From JAVDCA01 sp035293985 (GTDB taxonomy: Bacteria > Pseudomonadota > Alphaproteobacteria > Rhizobiales > Xanthobacteraceae), in assembly GCA_035293985.1 (NCBI GenBank), contig DATGLS010000018.1, positions 124,001-188,000 of the forward strand: DNA of 64,000 bases, read 5' to 3'. Position numbers and translations under genes: made by a program. Shown one piece after another: positions 1 through 8,785 of this stretch (positions are counted from its first letter, which is position 1; each line of letters begins with the position of its first letter). Under the pieces are notes generated by a model. That model ran no database searches. It had not been told where the DNA came from and saw only the letters and a program-made list of their open reading frames with translations.

Positions 1-1025
1 TCGGCCAGATCCCTCATCTCGGCCGAGATGTCGGCGAGCGATTTCTTCTGCGCGCCGCGGATGAGCGGCGTGATCAGCCCGCCGTCGAGCGCGACGGCGA
101 TGCCGATATCCGAGCCGCGCAGGCGCAGGATGCGGTCCTGCGCCCAGACCGCGTTGGCGGCCGGCACCTGCTGCAGCGCGAGCGCCCAGGCCTTGATGAC
201 GAAATCATTGAGCGAGAGCTTGAATGCCGGATTGCCATCGGCGTCCTTCTTGGCGGACGCGTTCGCTTCCTCGCGCACCGCGAGCAGGCGCTCGATGGCG
301 ACGTCGGCGCTGAGCTGGAAAGTCGGAATCGTCTGCGCCGCCTCGGTGAGCCGCGCCGCGATCGTGCGCCGCATCGTGTCGAGCGGCACCTCGTCGTAGC
401 TGCCGGGCTCGTAGAGTGCCTTGACGCGCTGCGCCGAGGGGCCGGCCGCAGGTTTGCCGGCCGGCACGATACGATTACCGACCGCGCTCTCGACATCGTG
501 GGCGAGAATGCGGCCGTGCGCGCCGGACGGCGACAGGCTCTCGAGATCGATCCCGGCCTGTGCGGCGAGCCGGCGCGCCAGCGGGCTCACCGCGACGCCG
601 CTCGCGAGCCGCGCCGGTCCATAATTGCGCTCGGGCGTGCGCACCTCGCGAAACGGATCGAGCGCGATGGGCGCTGCGGGCGCGTGAGCAGGGGCCGGCG
701 CAACGGCTGTCGCCGCGGCACGCGGCGCGGCGGGCCGGGCTGGTGCAACAGGCGCCGCCGCCGCCTTGCCGGGCGCCGCCACGACGGCCGCGCCGCTCGC
801 CGCGATCACGGCGACGACCGCGCCGACCGGCGCGACCTCGCCGGCCGCGACGCGCACCTCGGCGAGCACGCCCGCCTCGGTCGCCGGCACCTCCATCGAT
901 ACCTTATCGGTCTCGATCTCGAACAGGTTGTCGCCCGGCGCGACCTTGTCGCCGGCGGACTTGAACCACTTGGTGACCTTGCCCTCGGCGACCGTCTCGC
1001 CGAGCTGCGGCATCAGGACGTCCAT
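1..1025 (-). CDS. Dihydrolipoamide acyltransferase E2 of a 2-oxoacid (acetoin/pyruvate) dehydrogenase, partial
   Basis: Translating the minus strand from the ATG at 1025 gives an open frame to the window edge, so the C-terminal catalytic end is missing. Visible domains in order: an N-terminal lipoyl domain with the lipoylation site EIETDKVSME (Lys about residue 41), an Ala/Pro-rich flexible linker (about 85-125), a peripheral-subunit-binding domain (VSPLARRLAAQAGIDL), a second linker, and the start of the acyltransferase core. In the family E2 carries the acyl group from E1 on its lipoyl arm to CoA. It lies downstream of E1alpha, E1beta and an aldehyde dehydrogenase on the same strand, separated from the latter by a palindromic repeat, and is probably part of that operon. 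The active-site His motif lies outside the window, so acetoin and pyruvate specificity cannot be separated. Confidence 0.93.
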   Translation of the reverse strand, partial: MDVLMPQLGETVAEGKVTKWFKSAGDKVAPGDNLFEIETDKVSMEVPATEAGVLAEVRVAAGEVAPVGAVVAVIAASGAAVVAAPGKAAAAPVAPARPAAPRAAATAVAPAPAHAPAAPIALDPFREVRTPERNYGPARLASGVAVSPLARRLAAQAGIDLESLSPSGAHGRILAHDVESAVGNRIVPAGKPAAGPSAQRVKALYEPGSYDEVPLDTMRRTIAARLTEAAQTIPTFQLSADVAIERLLAVREEANASAKKDADGNPAFKLSLNDFVIKAWALALQQVPAANAVWAQDRILRLRGSDIGIAVALDGGLITPLIRGAQKKSLADISAEMRDLA

Positions 1026-1043
1026 TCAACCCTCAGCAATCCC

Positions 1044-1194
1044 GTAGGGCGGGCAAAGGCGGCCCAGCTGTTCATTCGACGCACGATGTCTGACCCGCCG
1101 TGCCCACGCGGCTTTGCGCGACCGCACGCGTGGGCACGGCGGGTCATTCACCTTGCCATCCAACAGAGATACGGGCCGCCTTTGCCCACCCTAC
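1044..1194. repeat. Nested inverted-repeat element
   Basis: Two nested stems are visible. The outer arms 1044-1065 and 1173-1194 match at 21 of 22 positions and begin GTAGGGCGGGCAAAGG. The inner arms 1091-1110 and 1127-1146 are a perfect 20-bp inverted repeat around a 16-nt loop. It fills the gap between the aldehyde dehydrogenase and E2 genes. A related palindrome with the same GGGTGGGCAAAG signature lies at 58335-58414. As RNA it would form a long hairpin inside the operon transcript. Confidence 0.85.
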
Positions 1195-1204
1195 GAATCC
1201 CCCA

Positions 1205-2656
1205 TCACCACGTCACCGAGACGTATTGCGTCTCCATGAACTCCATCAGGCCCTCGTGCGCGCCCTCGCGGCCGAGGCCGCTCTGCTTGGTGCCGCCGAA
1301 CGGCGCCGCCGGATCGGAGACGAGCCCGCGGTTGAGGCCGATCATGCCGAAATCGAGCTTCTCCGACACCCGCATGCCGCGGGTGAGGTCCTTGGTGTAG
1401 AGGTAGGCGACGAGGCCGTACTCGGTGTCGTTGGCGCGCGCGATCACCTCGTCCTCGGACTTGAAGGTCTGGATGGCGGCGACCGGGCCGAAAATCTCCT
1501 CGTTGAGCATGCTGGCGCCGTCCGGCACGTTGTCGAGCACGGTGGCGGGATAGAAGTAGCCCTTGCCGTCCGGCATGTTGCCGCCGGTGAGCACCTTGGC
1601 GCCTTTCTTCACGGCGTCATCGACCAGCTCCTTGCACTTGGCGCGGCCTTCCGCGTTGACGAGCGGCCCGAGCGCGACGCCATCGTCGAGCCCGTTGCCC
1701 ATCTTGAGGCCTGCCATCTTGTCGGTGAGCTTCTTGGCAAAGGCGTCATGCACCTTCTCGTGCACGTAGAAGCGGTTCGCCGCGGTGCAGGCCTCGCCCA
1801 TGTTGCGCATCTTGGCGATCATCGCGCCTTCGATCGCCGCATCGACGTCGGCATCGTCGAACACGATGAACGGCGCGTTGCCGCCGAGCTCCATCGCCGG
1901 CTTGAGCACGTTGTCGGCCGCCTCGTGCAGCAGCTTGCGTCCGACCTCGGTCGAGCCGGTGAACGAGACGACGCGCACGCGCGGATCATGCAGCATGGCG
2001 CTGACCACCGGGCCGGAGCGGCGCGATGGGATGACGTTGACGACGCCGGCCGGCACGCCGGCCTCCTCGAGCAGCGGCATCAGCGCCAGCATCGTGAGGG
2101 GCGTCTCCGAGGCCGGCTTGAGCACCACCGGGCAGCCGGCCGCGAGCGCCGGGCCGATCTTGCGCGTCGCCATGGCGGCGGGGAAATTCCACGGCGTCAC
2201 CAGGACGGCGATGCCGGCCGGCTTGTGGTGGACGAAGATGCGGGCGCCGGAGGAGGGCGCGCGCGAGACCTGGCCGATGGCGCGCACGGCTTCCTCGGCG
2301 TACCAGCGGAAGAACTCGGCCGCGTAGGCGACCTCGCCGCGCGAGTCGGACAGCGCCTTGCCGTTCTCCAGCGTGATCAGCTTCGCGAGGCGCTCGGCCT
2401 GCGCCATGATCACCTCGTAGGCCTTGCGCAGGATCTCCGCCCGCTCGCGCGGCTTGCGCCCGGCCCAGCCATCGAAGGCGGCCGCCGCCGCATCGACCGC
2501 GCTCTTCGCGTCGTCGATGCTCGCGCTCGCGACCGAGGTGATCTTGTTCTCGGTCGCCGGATCGATCACGTCGAAGCGGGCGTTGTCCGACGCCTTGCGC
2601 CATTTGCCGCCGATCCACAGGTCGGTCGGAACGTCGGCGAGGAGGTTCTCGTACAT
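1205..2656 (-). CDS. gabD: NAD(P)-dependent succinate-semialdehyde dehydrogenase family aldehyde dehydrogenase
   Basis: A 483-residue class-3 aldehyde dehydrogenase of the GabD type, which oxidises an aldehyde (classically succinate semialdehyde) to the acid with NAD(P)+. The frame shows VTPWNFPAAM, the cofactor-loop sequence SFTGSTEVGRKL, the general-base region MELGGNAPFIVFDDAD, the catalytic Cys in NMGEACTAANRF, and the C-terminal EEIFGPVAAI and PFGGTKQSGLGREG. Full length for the family. It sits between E1beta and E2 on the same strand, which is not a usual place for gabD. In acetoin catabolism the dehydrogenase complex releases acetaldehyde, so this enzyme may clear an aldehyde made by the neighbouring complex. 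That substrate assignment is inference. Confidence 0.93.
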   Translation of the reverse strand: MYENLLADVPTDLWIGGKWRKASDNARFDVIDPATENKITSVASASIDDAKSAVDAAAAAFDGWAGRKPRERAEILRKAYEVIMAQAERLAKLITLENGKALSDSRGEVAYAAEFFRWYAEEAVRAIGQVSRAPSSGARIFVHHKPAGIAVLVTPWNFPAAMATRKIGPALAAGCPVVLKPASETPLTMLALMPLLEEAGVPAGVVNVIPSRRSGPVVSAMLHDPRVRVVSFTGSTEVGRKLLHEAADNVLKPAMELGGNAPFIVFDDADVDAAIEGAMIAKMRNMGEACTAANRFYVHEKVHDAFAKKLTDKMAGLKMGNGLDDGVALGPLVNAEGRAKCKELVDDAVKKGAKVLTGGNMPDGKGYFYPATVLDNVPDGASMLNEEIFGPVAAIQTFKSEDEVIARANDTEYGLVAYLYTKDLTRGMRVSEKLDFGMIGLNRGLVSDPAAPFGGTKQSGLGREGAHEGLMEFMETQYVSVTW

Positions 2657-2689
2657 GCGGCACCTCGTGGGATTTGTACCCGTGCAGGA

Positions 2690-3670
2690 TTAGGCTGAGA
2701 GCGACCGCCGCACCGTGTCGGCGATGCGGTCGACGGTCGGCAGAATCATGTCTTCCAAAATGTCCGCGGCAGGCAGCGGCACATGCGGCGTGGTGATCCG
2801 TACCGGCGGGCCGTCGAGCTCGTAGAACGCCTCGTCGGCGACGATCGACACGATCTCGGCGCCCCACCCGCATAGACGTGGGTTCTCCTCGACCGTAAAC
2901 AAGCGGTGCGTCCGCGCGACCGAGCCGAGGATCGTCCGGGTGTCGAGCGGAACCAGGGAGCGCACGTCGATCACCTCGACGTCGAGCCCGTGCTCGCTCT
3001 CGAGCTTCTCGGCCGCCGCGAGCGCGCGCGGCACCATGAGGGCGAGCGCGAGTATTGTCGCGTCGCGGCCGGGCCGCACGATTTTGGCCGAGCCGAGCGT
3101 GTCGACGATCTCGCCGTCCGGCACCTCGCCCTTCACGGGATAGAGCGACTTGTGCTCGAAGAAGATCACCGGATCGGGATCGCGCACCGCCGCCGCCATC
3201 AGGCCGATCACGTCGCGCGGCGTCGACGGCGCCACCACCTTGAGGCCCGGGATCATCATCGCCCAGTTCTCGATGCTCTGCGAATGCTGGGCGCCGAAGC
3301 GCGAGCCGGCGCCGTTGCCGGTGCGCACCACCAGCGGGCACTTGAGCTGGCCGTTCGACATGTAGCGGCTCTTCGGGAACTCGTTGGCGATGTAGTCGAA
3401 GCACACCGCGAAGAAGTCCGAGAACATGATCTCGGCGATCGGCTTCAGGCCCGTCATCGCCGCGCCCATGGCGGCGCCGAGGATCGCCTGCTCGGAGATC
3501 GGCGTGTCGCGCACGCGCTTCGGGCCGAACTGCTCGTAGAGGCCGACGGTCGCCTTGAACACGCCGCCCGCCTTGGCGACGTCCTCGCCGAAGAAGATGA
3601 CGTCCGGATCGCGCGTCATCTCCTGCGCGATGCCGCGCGCGACCGCGTCGCGATAGGTCAGTTCCGCCAT
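2690..3670 (-). CDS. 2-oxoacid (acetoin/pyruvate) dehydrogenase E1 component, beta subunit
   Basis: 326 residues with the transketolase-like pyrimidine-binding fold of E1beta (GEDVAKAGGVF, RVRDTPISEQAILGAAMG, EIMFSDFFAV) followed by a transketolase C-terminal domain (DVEVIDVRSLVPLDTRTI). With E1alpha it forms the ThDP-dependent alpha2beta2 decarboxylase that feeds acyl groups to E2. Length and lack of a lipoyl domain match AcoB/BkdB/PdhB-type proteins; the sequence alone does not fix the substrate. Its ATG lies inside the 3' end of the E1alpha gene (13-nt overlap), which implies translational coupling. The gap to the next gene downstream is 33 nt. Confidence 0.92.
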   Translation of the reverse strand: MAELTYRDAVARGIAQEMTRDPDVIFFGEDVAKAGGVFKATVGLYEQFGPKRVRDTPISEQAILGAAMGAAMTGLKPIAEIMFSDFFAVCFDYIANEFPKSRYMSNGQLKCPLVVRTGNGAGSRFGAQHSQSIENWAMMIPGLKVVAPSTPRDVIGLMAAAVRDPDPVIFFEHKSLYPVKGEVPDGEIVDTLGSAKIVRPGRDATILALALMVPRALAAAEKLESEHGLDVEVIDVRSLVPLDTRTILGSVARTHRLFTVEENPRLCGWGAEIVSIVADEAFYELDGPPVRITTPHVPLPAADILEDMILPTVDRIADTVRRSLSA

Positions 3671-4692
3671 GCCCAGCCTCCATCGGCGTAGACGTCGGTG
3701 GTGAGGATATCGGCCGGCGGGTTCGGGGCCTTCTTGCAGGCCTCGGTCGCGGCGTCGATCATCGCCTTGGTCTCGGCGTCGATCCTGGCGATGACGTCAT
3801 CGCCGATGCCGAACTGCTTCAAGCGCGCGCGATAGATCTTGATCGGGTCGCGCTCCTTCCATTTCTCCAGCTCGCCCTCGGGCCGGTACTTCGCGGGATC
3901 GGCGCGCGAATGGCCGCTGTGACGGTAGGTCAGGCACTCGATCAGCGACGGCCCTTTGCCGGCACGCGCGCGCGCGTAGGCGTCGCGCGCGGTGCGATAG
4001 ACCACGTCGGCATCGTTGCCGTCGATGACGATGCGCTCGAGGCCGTAGGCGGCGGCGCGGTCGCCGGCCGGATGCTCGACCGCGGTCACGTCGCCGATCG
4101 GCGTGTATTCCATGTAGAGATTATTTTCGCACACGAAGATCACCGGCAGCTTCCACACGGCGGCGAAATTGAGCGCCTCGTGGAATGCGCCGATATTGGT
4201 GGTGCCGTCGCCGAAGAAGCAGACCGCGACGTCGTCGTCACCTTTGTACTGGGCGCGCAGCGCCGCGCCGCATGCGATCGGCAGGTGGGCGCCGATGATC
4301 GCGTAGGAGCCCATGACGCCGTGGTCGACCGAGGTCAGATGCATCGAGCCGCCCTTGCCGCGCATCAGGCCGTTGTCGCGCTGCATCAACTCGCCCAGCA
4401 CCTTTTCGACCGGCACGCCGCGGGCGAGCGTATGGGCATGGCCGCGGTAGGTGCAGAAGCTCAGGTCGCGCGGGCGCATGGCGGCCGCAAAGCCGGTCGC
4501 GACCGCCTCCTGACCGAGCGACAGGTGGCTCGTGCCTTTCACCAGGTTCTGCAGGAAGAGATCGTAGGCGCGCTGCTCGGCCTCGCGCAGCTCGATCTGC
4601 ATGCGGTACATGCGCAGCCGCAAATCCTCGCCGATGTCGTCGTTGACCGCGCTACGTGGCGTCGGTTCGGCGCGGCTGGGCTTTTTCGTCAT
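3658..4692 (-). CDS. 2-oxoacid (acetoin/pyruvate) dehydrogenase E1 component, alpha subunit
   Basis: 344-residue ThDP-binding E1alpha. The diphosphate/Mg2+ motif is visible as FFGDGTTNIGAFHEALNF running to the VCENN segment, with the phosphorylation-loop-like TYRHSGHSRADP near the C-terminus and RGKGGSMHLTSVDHGVMGS before the active site. It is the first gene of the minus-strand set E1alpha-E1beta-aldehyde dehydrogenase-E2. The absence of an E3 gene in the visible part is common, because E3 is often shared. AcoA-like features (short N-terminus, AAAYGLERIVIDGNDA) together with the aldehyde dehydrogenase make acetoin dehydrogenase a reasonable reading, but a pyruvate or branched-chain E1 is not excluded. 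Confidence 0.92.
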   Translation of the reverse strand: MTKKPSRAEPTPRSAVNDDIGEDLRLRMYRMQIELREAEQRAYDLFLQNLVKGTSHLSLGQEAVATGFAAAMRPRDLSFCTYRGHAHTLARGVPVEKVLGELMQRDNGLMRGKGGSMHLTSVDHGVMGSYAIIGAHLPIACGAALRAQYKGDDDVAVCFFGDGTTNIGAFHEALNFAAVWKLPVIFVCENNLYMEYTPIGDVTAVEHPAGDRAAAYGLERIVIDGNDADVVYRTARDAYARARAGKGPSLIECLTYRHSGHSRADPAKYRPEGELEKWKERDPIKIYRARLKQFGIGDDVIARIDAETKAMIDAATEACKKAPNPPADILTTDVYADGGWAWRN

Positions 4693-4769
4693 GGTTGGAC
4701 CCTGGTGGGTTAGTAAACCGTCGGCGCAGGTATCAGGCGCGACCCGAGCCGTTTGTCAACGGGTGCGTC

Positions 4770-5678
4770 TCACCGCCCACTGCGCACCCGCTCGCGATGC
4801 AGCAGGTAGAGGCCGGACGCAATCACGATGCCGGCGCCCGCCATGGTCCAGTGGTTCGGCACGTCACCGAAGACGAGGTAGCCTAGCGCGGTGGTCCAGG
4901 CGAGCTGGCTGTAGATGAACGGCGAGAGCACCGAGGCGGGCGCCAGCCGGTGGGCGCGGATCAGCAGGTAGTGGCCGATGCTGGCGAGCGCGCCGGTCGC
5001 CATCATCAGCAGGCCGACGAGGAGGCTGTCCGGCTCGGTCCACACGACGATGACGGGCGGCACCATCACGATGGCGCCCACCAGGTTGGAATAGAACAAG
5101 GTCGTCGCGCTCGAGTCGGTGCGCGCCAGGACGCGCGTCGCGAGCGCGTAGGCCGCGTAGCAGACCGCGCCGCCGGCCGAGAGCAGCGCCGCCGGATGGA
5201 TCGCGCTGAAGCCGGGCCGCGTCACCACCATGACGCCGAGAAAGCCGACGCCGATCGCCGCCCATCGGCGCGGGCCGACCCACTCGCCCAGCACCGGCCC
5301 GGAGAGGGCGGCGACCAGGAACGGCGTCGAGAACGTGATGGTCAGCGCCTGGTCGAGCTGCAGCCACTTGATCGCGAAGAAATTGAGGACCGTCGAGCCG
5401 AGCAGCAGCGCCGAGCGGCCGACCTGCAGCAGCGGGCGCGCCGTGCGCAGCATGCCGGGCCGGTTGAACGGATTGGACCACATGAGCGCGAGCAGGAAGC
5501 CGAAAGTGTAGCGCGCCCACACGACCTCGAGCACGTCGACGTGCCGGCCGAGATATTTCGCGGTCGCGTCGAGGAAGGCGAAGCAGCCGACCGCGCCGCA
5601 CATCAGTGCGATGCCGGTGAGCCGCATGCGGCGGGCCTCGGCTGAATCGCGGGTCGATATGGAGGAGGGCGGCGGCAC
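4770..5678 (-). CDS. DMT-superfamily (EamA) transporter
   Basis: About 300 residues of alternating hydrophobic helices, consistent with ten transmembrane segments in two EamA repeats (first repeat about residues 20-150, second about 160-295). Typical features include GCFAFLDATAKYLGR and VVWARYTFGFLLA in repeat one and SPFIYSQLAWTTALGYLVFGD in repeat two. The frame opens with a GTG at 5678; an ATG at 5627 (MRLTGIALM) immediately before the first helix is an equally plausible start. Family members export metabolites such as amino acids from the inner membrane; the substrate is unknown. It is separated by 77 nt from the E1alpha start and divergent from the gene at 5829. Confidence 0.87.
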   Translation of the reverse strand: MPPPSSISTRDSAEARRMRLTGIALMCGAVGCFAFLDATAKYLGRHVDVLEVVWARYTFGFLLALMWSNPFNRPGMLRTARPLLQVGRSALLLGSTVLNFFAIKWLQLDQALTITFSTPFLVAALSGPVLGEWVGPRRWAAIGVGFLGVMVVTRPGFSAIHPAALLSAGGAVCYAAYALATRVLARTDSSATTLFYSNLVGAIVMVPPVIVVWTEPDSLLVGLLMMATGALASIGHYLLIRAHRLAPASVLSPFIYSQLAWTTALGYLVFGDVPNHWTMAGAGIVIASGLYLLHRERVRSGR

Positions 5679-5828
5679 CGTAAATCCAGCGGAGAAGCAC
5701 CGAGCTCAAGGCCTATCCGATTCGCAGGCGAGACGCTGAGCGAGACACGCGGGTGAGACACTTGCGCGCGCACCTGCTATTCGGGGTGCCGTGATGCCGC
5801 ACAGGCGTGACCGATACAGGGGGCGAGC

Positions 5829-6290
5829 GTGAGCAATCAAGTCGGCGCGGCGCGCACGGTGATGCGCGCGGCGCCCTCGGCGCATCTGCGCTTCGGCCTG
5901 ATCTGCGGCTTCATCATCTTGATGTGGGTCTTCGTCCTGTCCCGCTTTCCGCACGACCGGCTGGCGTGGTTTGCCGCCGCGGTCGCGGTCGCGATCTGCG
6001 CCACCACGATGGCCTGGGTCGTCCGGTTCCGGCTCGAATACGGCGGCGACGCCGTCACGTATCGAACCTTGTTCGGCGGGGATGTCGATATCGACGTGCG
6101 CATGATCGCGAGCGCCGAGGTCGTCACGGGCGCGCGGAGCTATCGCGATCGCTTCCGCCCCCGCGTGCGGCTCGAGCTCATGGGCAAGCCAGGCGCGCCA
6201 TTCCGCCTGGTGCCGGTCAACATCCGGATTTTCCGCGGTGACGAATTCAAGCAGTTCACGACGTTCCTGGCGCAGCGGATGCGGCCTTAG
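5829..6290 (+). CDS. Membrane protein with bacterial PH-like domain
   Basis: 153 residues from a GTG start preceded by a G-rich Shine-Dalgarno-like run. Two hydrophobic helices lie near the N-terminus (GLICGFIILMWVFVL and WFAAAVAVAICATTMAWVV), followed by a short beta-rich region (GGDAVTYRTLFGGDVDIDV, then MIASAEVVTGA) of the kind seen in membrane-anchored bacterial PH-like (DUF304/YdbT-like) proteins. No catalytic residues are visible. It is a single gene on the plus strand with 96 nt before the HD-domain gene. The function is unknown; the PH-like reading rests on pattern only. Confidence 0.7.
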   Translation: MSNQVGAARTVMRAAPSAHLRFGLICGFIILMWVFVLSRFPHDRLAWFAAAVAVAICATTMAWVVRFRLEYGGDAVTYRTLFGGDVDIDVRMIASAEVVTGARSYRDRFRPRVRLELMGKPGAPFRLVPVNIRIFRGDEFKQFTTFLAQRMRP

Positions 6291-6386
6291 CCCGCGATCG
6301 AGCCAAGCGAAATCCAGGGGGCAGCATGGCGTGAATTGCCGCTCCGAGCATGCTAGCTTAGGCGACGAAATCGGGAGAACCGCCCC

Positions 6387-7166
6387 ATGGCCAGCCTTGC
6401 TCAAGTCCAGCCAGCCGCCACGTCCGCCCACGATCGCGCCGATGCGCTCGAGGAGCACATGATGCACGAGCTCGAGCACATCGTGACAAAATCGGTGCTG
6501 TTCGGCCTCGCCGACGGCAAGGTCGAGATGGAGAGCGGGCCGTCGCTGATGGCGAAGAACCCGGGCAAATACATGCTGATGGGCGCCGATCCGCGGCTGC
6601 CGCAGATGCCCGAGAAGCCGACCCTGGTCGACTATTTCCGCTGCCGCTTCGCCTCGACCGCGCACCTGCTGCAGAGCGCGACGCACGCGCTCAAAGGCGG
6701 CCACAGCGAGAAGGTGATCCTCGCCTGCCTGCTGCACGACATCGCGGTGGTGAGCTTCATCCGCTGCGACCACGGCTATTGGGGCGCGCAGATGATCGAG
6801 CCCTATGTGGACGAGGAGGTGAGCTGGGCGATCCGCGCCCACCAGGCGCTGCGCTTCTTCCCGGACGAATCGATGGGCTACAAGTATCCCGACATGTACG
6901 TGAAGCTGTTCGGGCCCGACTACCGGCCCGAGCCCTACATCGTCGAGGAGTACCAGCGCGCCCGCAATCACAAGTATTACGGGACGTCGCGCCTGATCTG
7001 CGTCAACGACATCTACTCGTTCGACCCCAACGCCAAGGTCAACCTCGACGATTTCGTCGATATCATCGGCCGCAACTTCAGGCAGCCCAAGGAAGGCCTC
7101 GGCCTCGACAGCAGCCCGTCGGCGCACATGTGGCGCACGATGCTGTGGCCGACGCGGTTTCTCTGA
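6387..7166 (+). CDS. HD-domain protein, putative metal-dependent phosphohydrolase
   Basis: 259 residues with an HD-type arrangement: a His in FASTAHLLQ (about residue 93), the His-Asp pair in LACLLHDIAVV (117-118) and later acidic/His residues (RCDHGYWG, IRAHQALRF). The ATG at 6387 follows a GGGAGAA Shine-Dalgarno sequence. HD proteins hydrolyse phosphate esters or act as oxygenases of the MIOX-like class, and the metal ligands alone do not decide between these. The C-terminal half (CVNDIYSFDPNAKVNLDDFVDIIG) does not match a domain I recognise. No operon partner: the next gene is 284 nt away, and I saw nothing convincing in that gap. Confidence 0.72.
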   Translation: MASLAQVQPAATSAHDRADALEEHMMHELEHIVTKSVLFGLADGKVEMESGPSLMAKNPGKYMLMGADPRLPQMPEKPTLVDYFRCRFASTAHLLQSATHALKGGHSEKVILACLLHDIAVVSFIRCDHGYWGAQMIEPYVDEEVSWAIRAHQALRFFPDESMGYKYPDMYVKLFGPDYRPEPYIVEEYQRARNHKYYGTSRLICVNDIYSFDPNAKVNLDDFVDIIGRNFRQPKEGLGLDSSPSAHMWRTMLWPTRFL

Positions 7167-7450
7167 ACGGCGCGAACCTGAAGCTCCCATCAGACGCCGC
7201 TGCGCCCCCCGGCTCGTTTCGCGTCCGCGGCTCTTCATGTGATCGACGGCTCGCAACTTCGGCAATAAGCCGCCGGTAGCCGCAACGTTCAGCAAACGCC
7301 TCGACATCATCGAGCACGTCCTAGCTGGCTGTGAAGTTCTGCTTCATAGCCCGTCCACATTATGCTCGATAGTTGCCGAGGGGGGAGCGGTCCTATCTGA
7401 CTGGGCGATCCGGGGCCGACTCGGATCGTGACACTCGATAGGAGGCTGAA

Positions 7451-7969
7451 ATGTCGCCGGAAACCCTTTTCCGAATCCAGCTCGTGCTGGGGTACGTCGC
7501 CTGGTTGCTGTGCTTCGGCGCCTACATCTGGCCAAAGCTCAAGGTGGCGGACCGCGTCGAGGCGCATCGGGCCATCGCCACGCTGCACAGCTTTCGCTTC
7601 TTCGGCCTCGTCTTCATTCTACCCGGTGTCATCGGCAATGTGCCGGCGGGCTTCGCCACGGTCGCGGCCTATGGCGACTTCGCGACCGGCGTGCTGGCGA
7701 TGCTGGCGCTGCTCACCGTGAGGGTGCGTTCGTTGTTCTGGCCGCTCGTCGTCGCCTTCAATCTCGTGGGCGTGACCGACCTCATCGTCGACTATTACAA
7801 TGCCACCCGGCTCGGTCTGCCGGCCGTGGCCGGGCAATTGGGCGCGACCTACTGGATTCCGGTCATCTACGTGCCGCTGCTGATGATCACGCACATTGCC
7901 GCATTCTATCTGCTGTCGCGTCAGCCGGCCCGGCAGGCGCTGCGTGAGACGAGCTTGCAGACGCCCTGA
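7451..7969 (+). CDS. Polytopic membrane protein of unknown function
   Basis: 172 residues with about five hydrophobic segments: VLGYVAWLLCFGAYIW, FGLVFILPGVIGNVPAGF, VLAMLALLTV, LFWPLVVAFNLVGVTDLIV and WIPVIYVPLLMITHIAAFYLL. The ATG is preceded by a strong TAGGAGG Shine-Dalgarno sequence 5 nt upstream. The C-terminus is short and polar. I recognise no catalytic motif. The gene is convergent with the ABC permease (15-nt gap), so it is probably monocistronic. Confidence 0.8.
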   Translation: MSPETLFRIQLVLGYVAWLLCFGAYIWPKLKVADRVEAHRAIATLHSFRFFGLVFILPGVIGNVPAGFATVAAYGDFATGVLAMLALLTVRVRSLFWPLVVAFNLVGVTDLIVDYYNATRLGLPAVAGQLGATYWIPVIYVPLLMITHIAAFYLLSRQPARQALRETSLQTP

Positions 7970-7984
7970 CGGCAGGCGGATACG

Positions 7985-8785
7985 TCATCGCTCCCCGGTC
8001 AGCGCGCTCTCGTGCCATCGTCGCAATAGCAGGTGCGAGAGCGCGGACAGGGCGAAGAAGATCACCACGCCGGCGGCCGACAGCAATAGAAGCGCGGCGA
8101 ACATGCGCGAGATGTTGAGCCGGTACTGCGACTCGGCGATGCGGTAGGCGAGGCCGGAGCCGGCGCCGCCGGAGCCGGCAGCGAGCTCGGCGACCACGGC
8201 GCCGACCAGCGACAAGCCGCCGGCGATGCGAATTCCGGTCAGCATGTTCGGCAGCGCCGACGGCAGCTTCAGGCGAAACAGGATCTGGCCGGGGGAGGCC
8301 CCGTACAGCCGATAGAGGTCGAGGAGATTGCGGTCGACCGAATTGAGCCCGAGCGTGGTGTTGGCCAGCACCGGAAAGAAGGCGACGATCCAGGCGCAGG
8401 CGAGCACGGCGCCCTGTTGCGGCAGGTAGATGAGCAAGAGCGGCGCGATCGCCAGCACGGGCGTGACCTGCAGGATCACCGCGTAGGGATAGAGCGTGTA
8501 CTCGACGGTGCGCGACACGTTGAACAGGATGGCGAGCGCAATGCCGCCGACGACCGCGAGCAGAAATCCCTCCAGCGTGGTGAGCAGCGTCACCCCCAGC
8601 GATTGCAGCAGCAGCTTCCGGTCGTCGATGAGCGTGTCCCACACGAGGTCCGGCCCGGGCAGCTTGATGGGCGGAAGCGCGTAGATCGTCACGACCAACT
8701 GCCAGGCCACGACGCCGAGCACGAGCGCCGCGATTGGCAGCACGATCCGCAGGACGCGGTCCGCCGGGAAGGCGCGAGGCTTCAT
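7985..8785 (-). CDS. ABC transporter permease, SsuC/ThiX type
   Basis: 266 residues with about six membrane helices and the permease coupling motif ANTTLGLNSVDRNLLDLYRLYGAS followed by LPSALPNMLTGIRIAGGLS, as in binding-protein-dependent permeases of the nitrate/sulfonate/taurine/HMP-precursor group. The ATG at 8785 overlaps the stop of the ATPase gene by 4 nt (ATGA), which supports this start over longer frames. It is the last gene of a binding protein-ATPase-permease operon read on the minus strand. It forms the channel through which the ligand delivered by the periplasmic protein enters. Confidence 0.91.
   Translation of the reverse strand: MKPRAFPADRVLRIVLPIAALVLGVVAWQLVVTIYALPPIKLPGPDLVWDTLIDDRKLLLQSLGVTLLTTLEGFLLAVVGGIALAILFNVSRTVEYTLYPYAVILQVTPVLAIAPLLLIYLPQQGAVLACAWIVAFFPVLANTTLGLNSVDRNLLDLYRLYGASPGQILFRLKLPSALPNMLTGIRIAGGLSLVGAVVAELAAGSGGAGSGLAYRIAESQYRLNISRMFAALLLLSAAGVVIFFALSALSHLLLRRWHESALTGER

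Noticed and set aside
7307..7588. 93-codon frame on the minus strand
   Set aside because: Overlaps the leader and start of the well-supported membrane protein at 7451 and shows no protein-like features.
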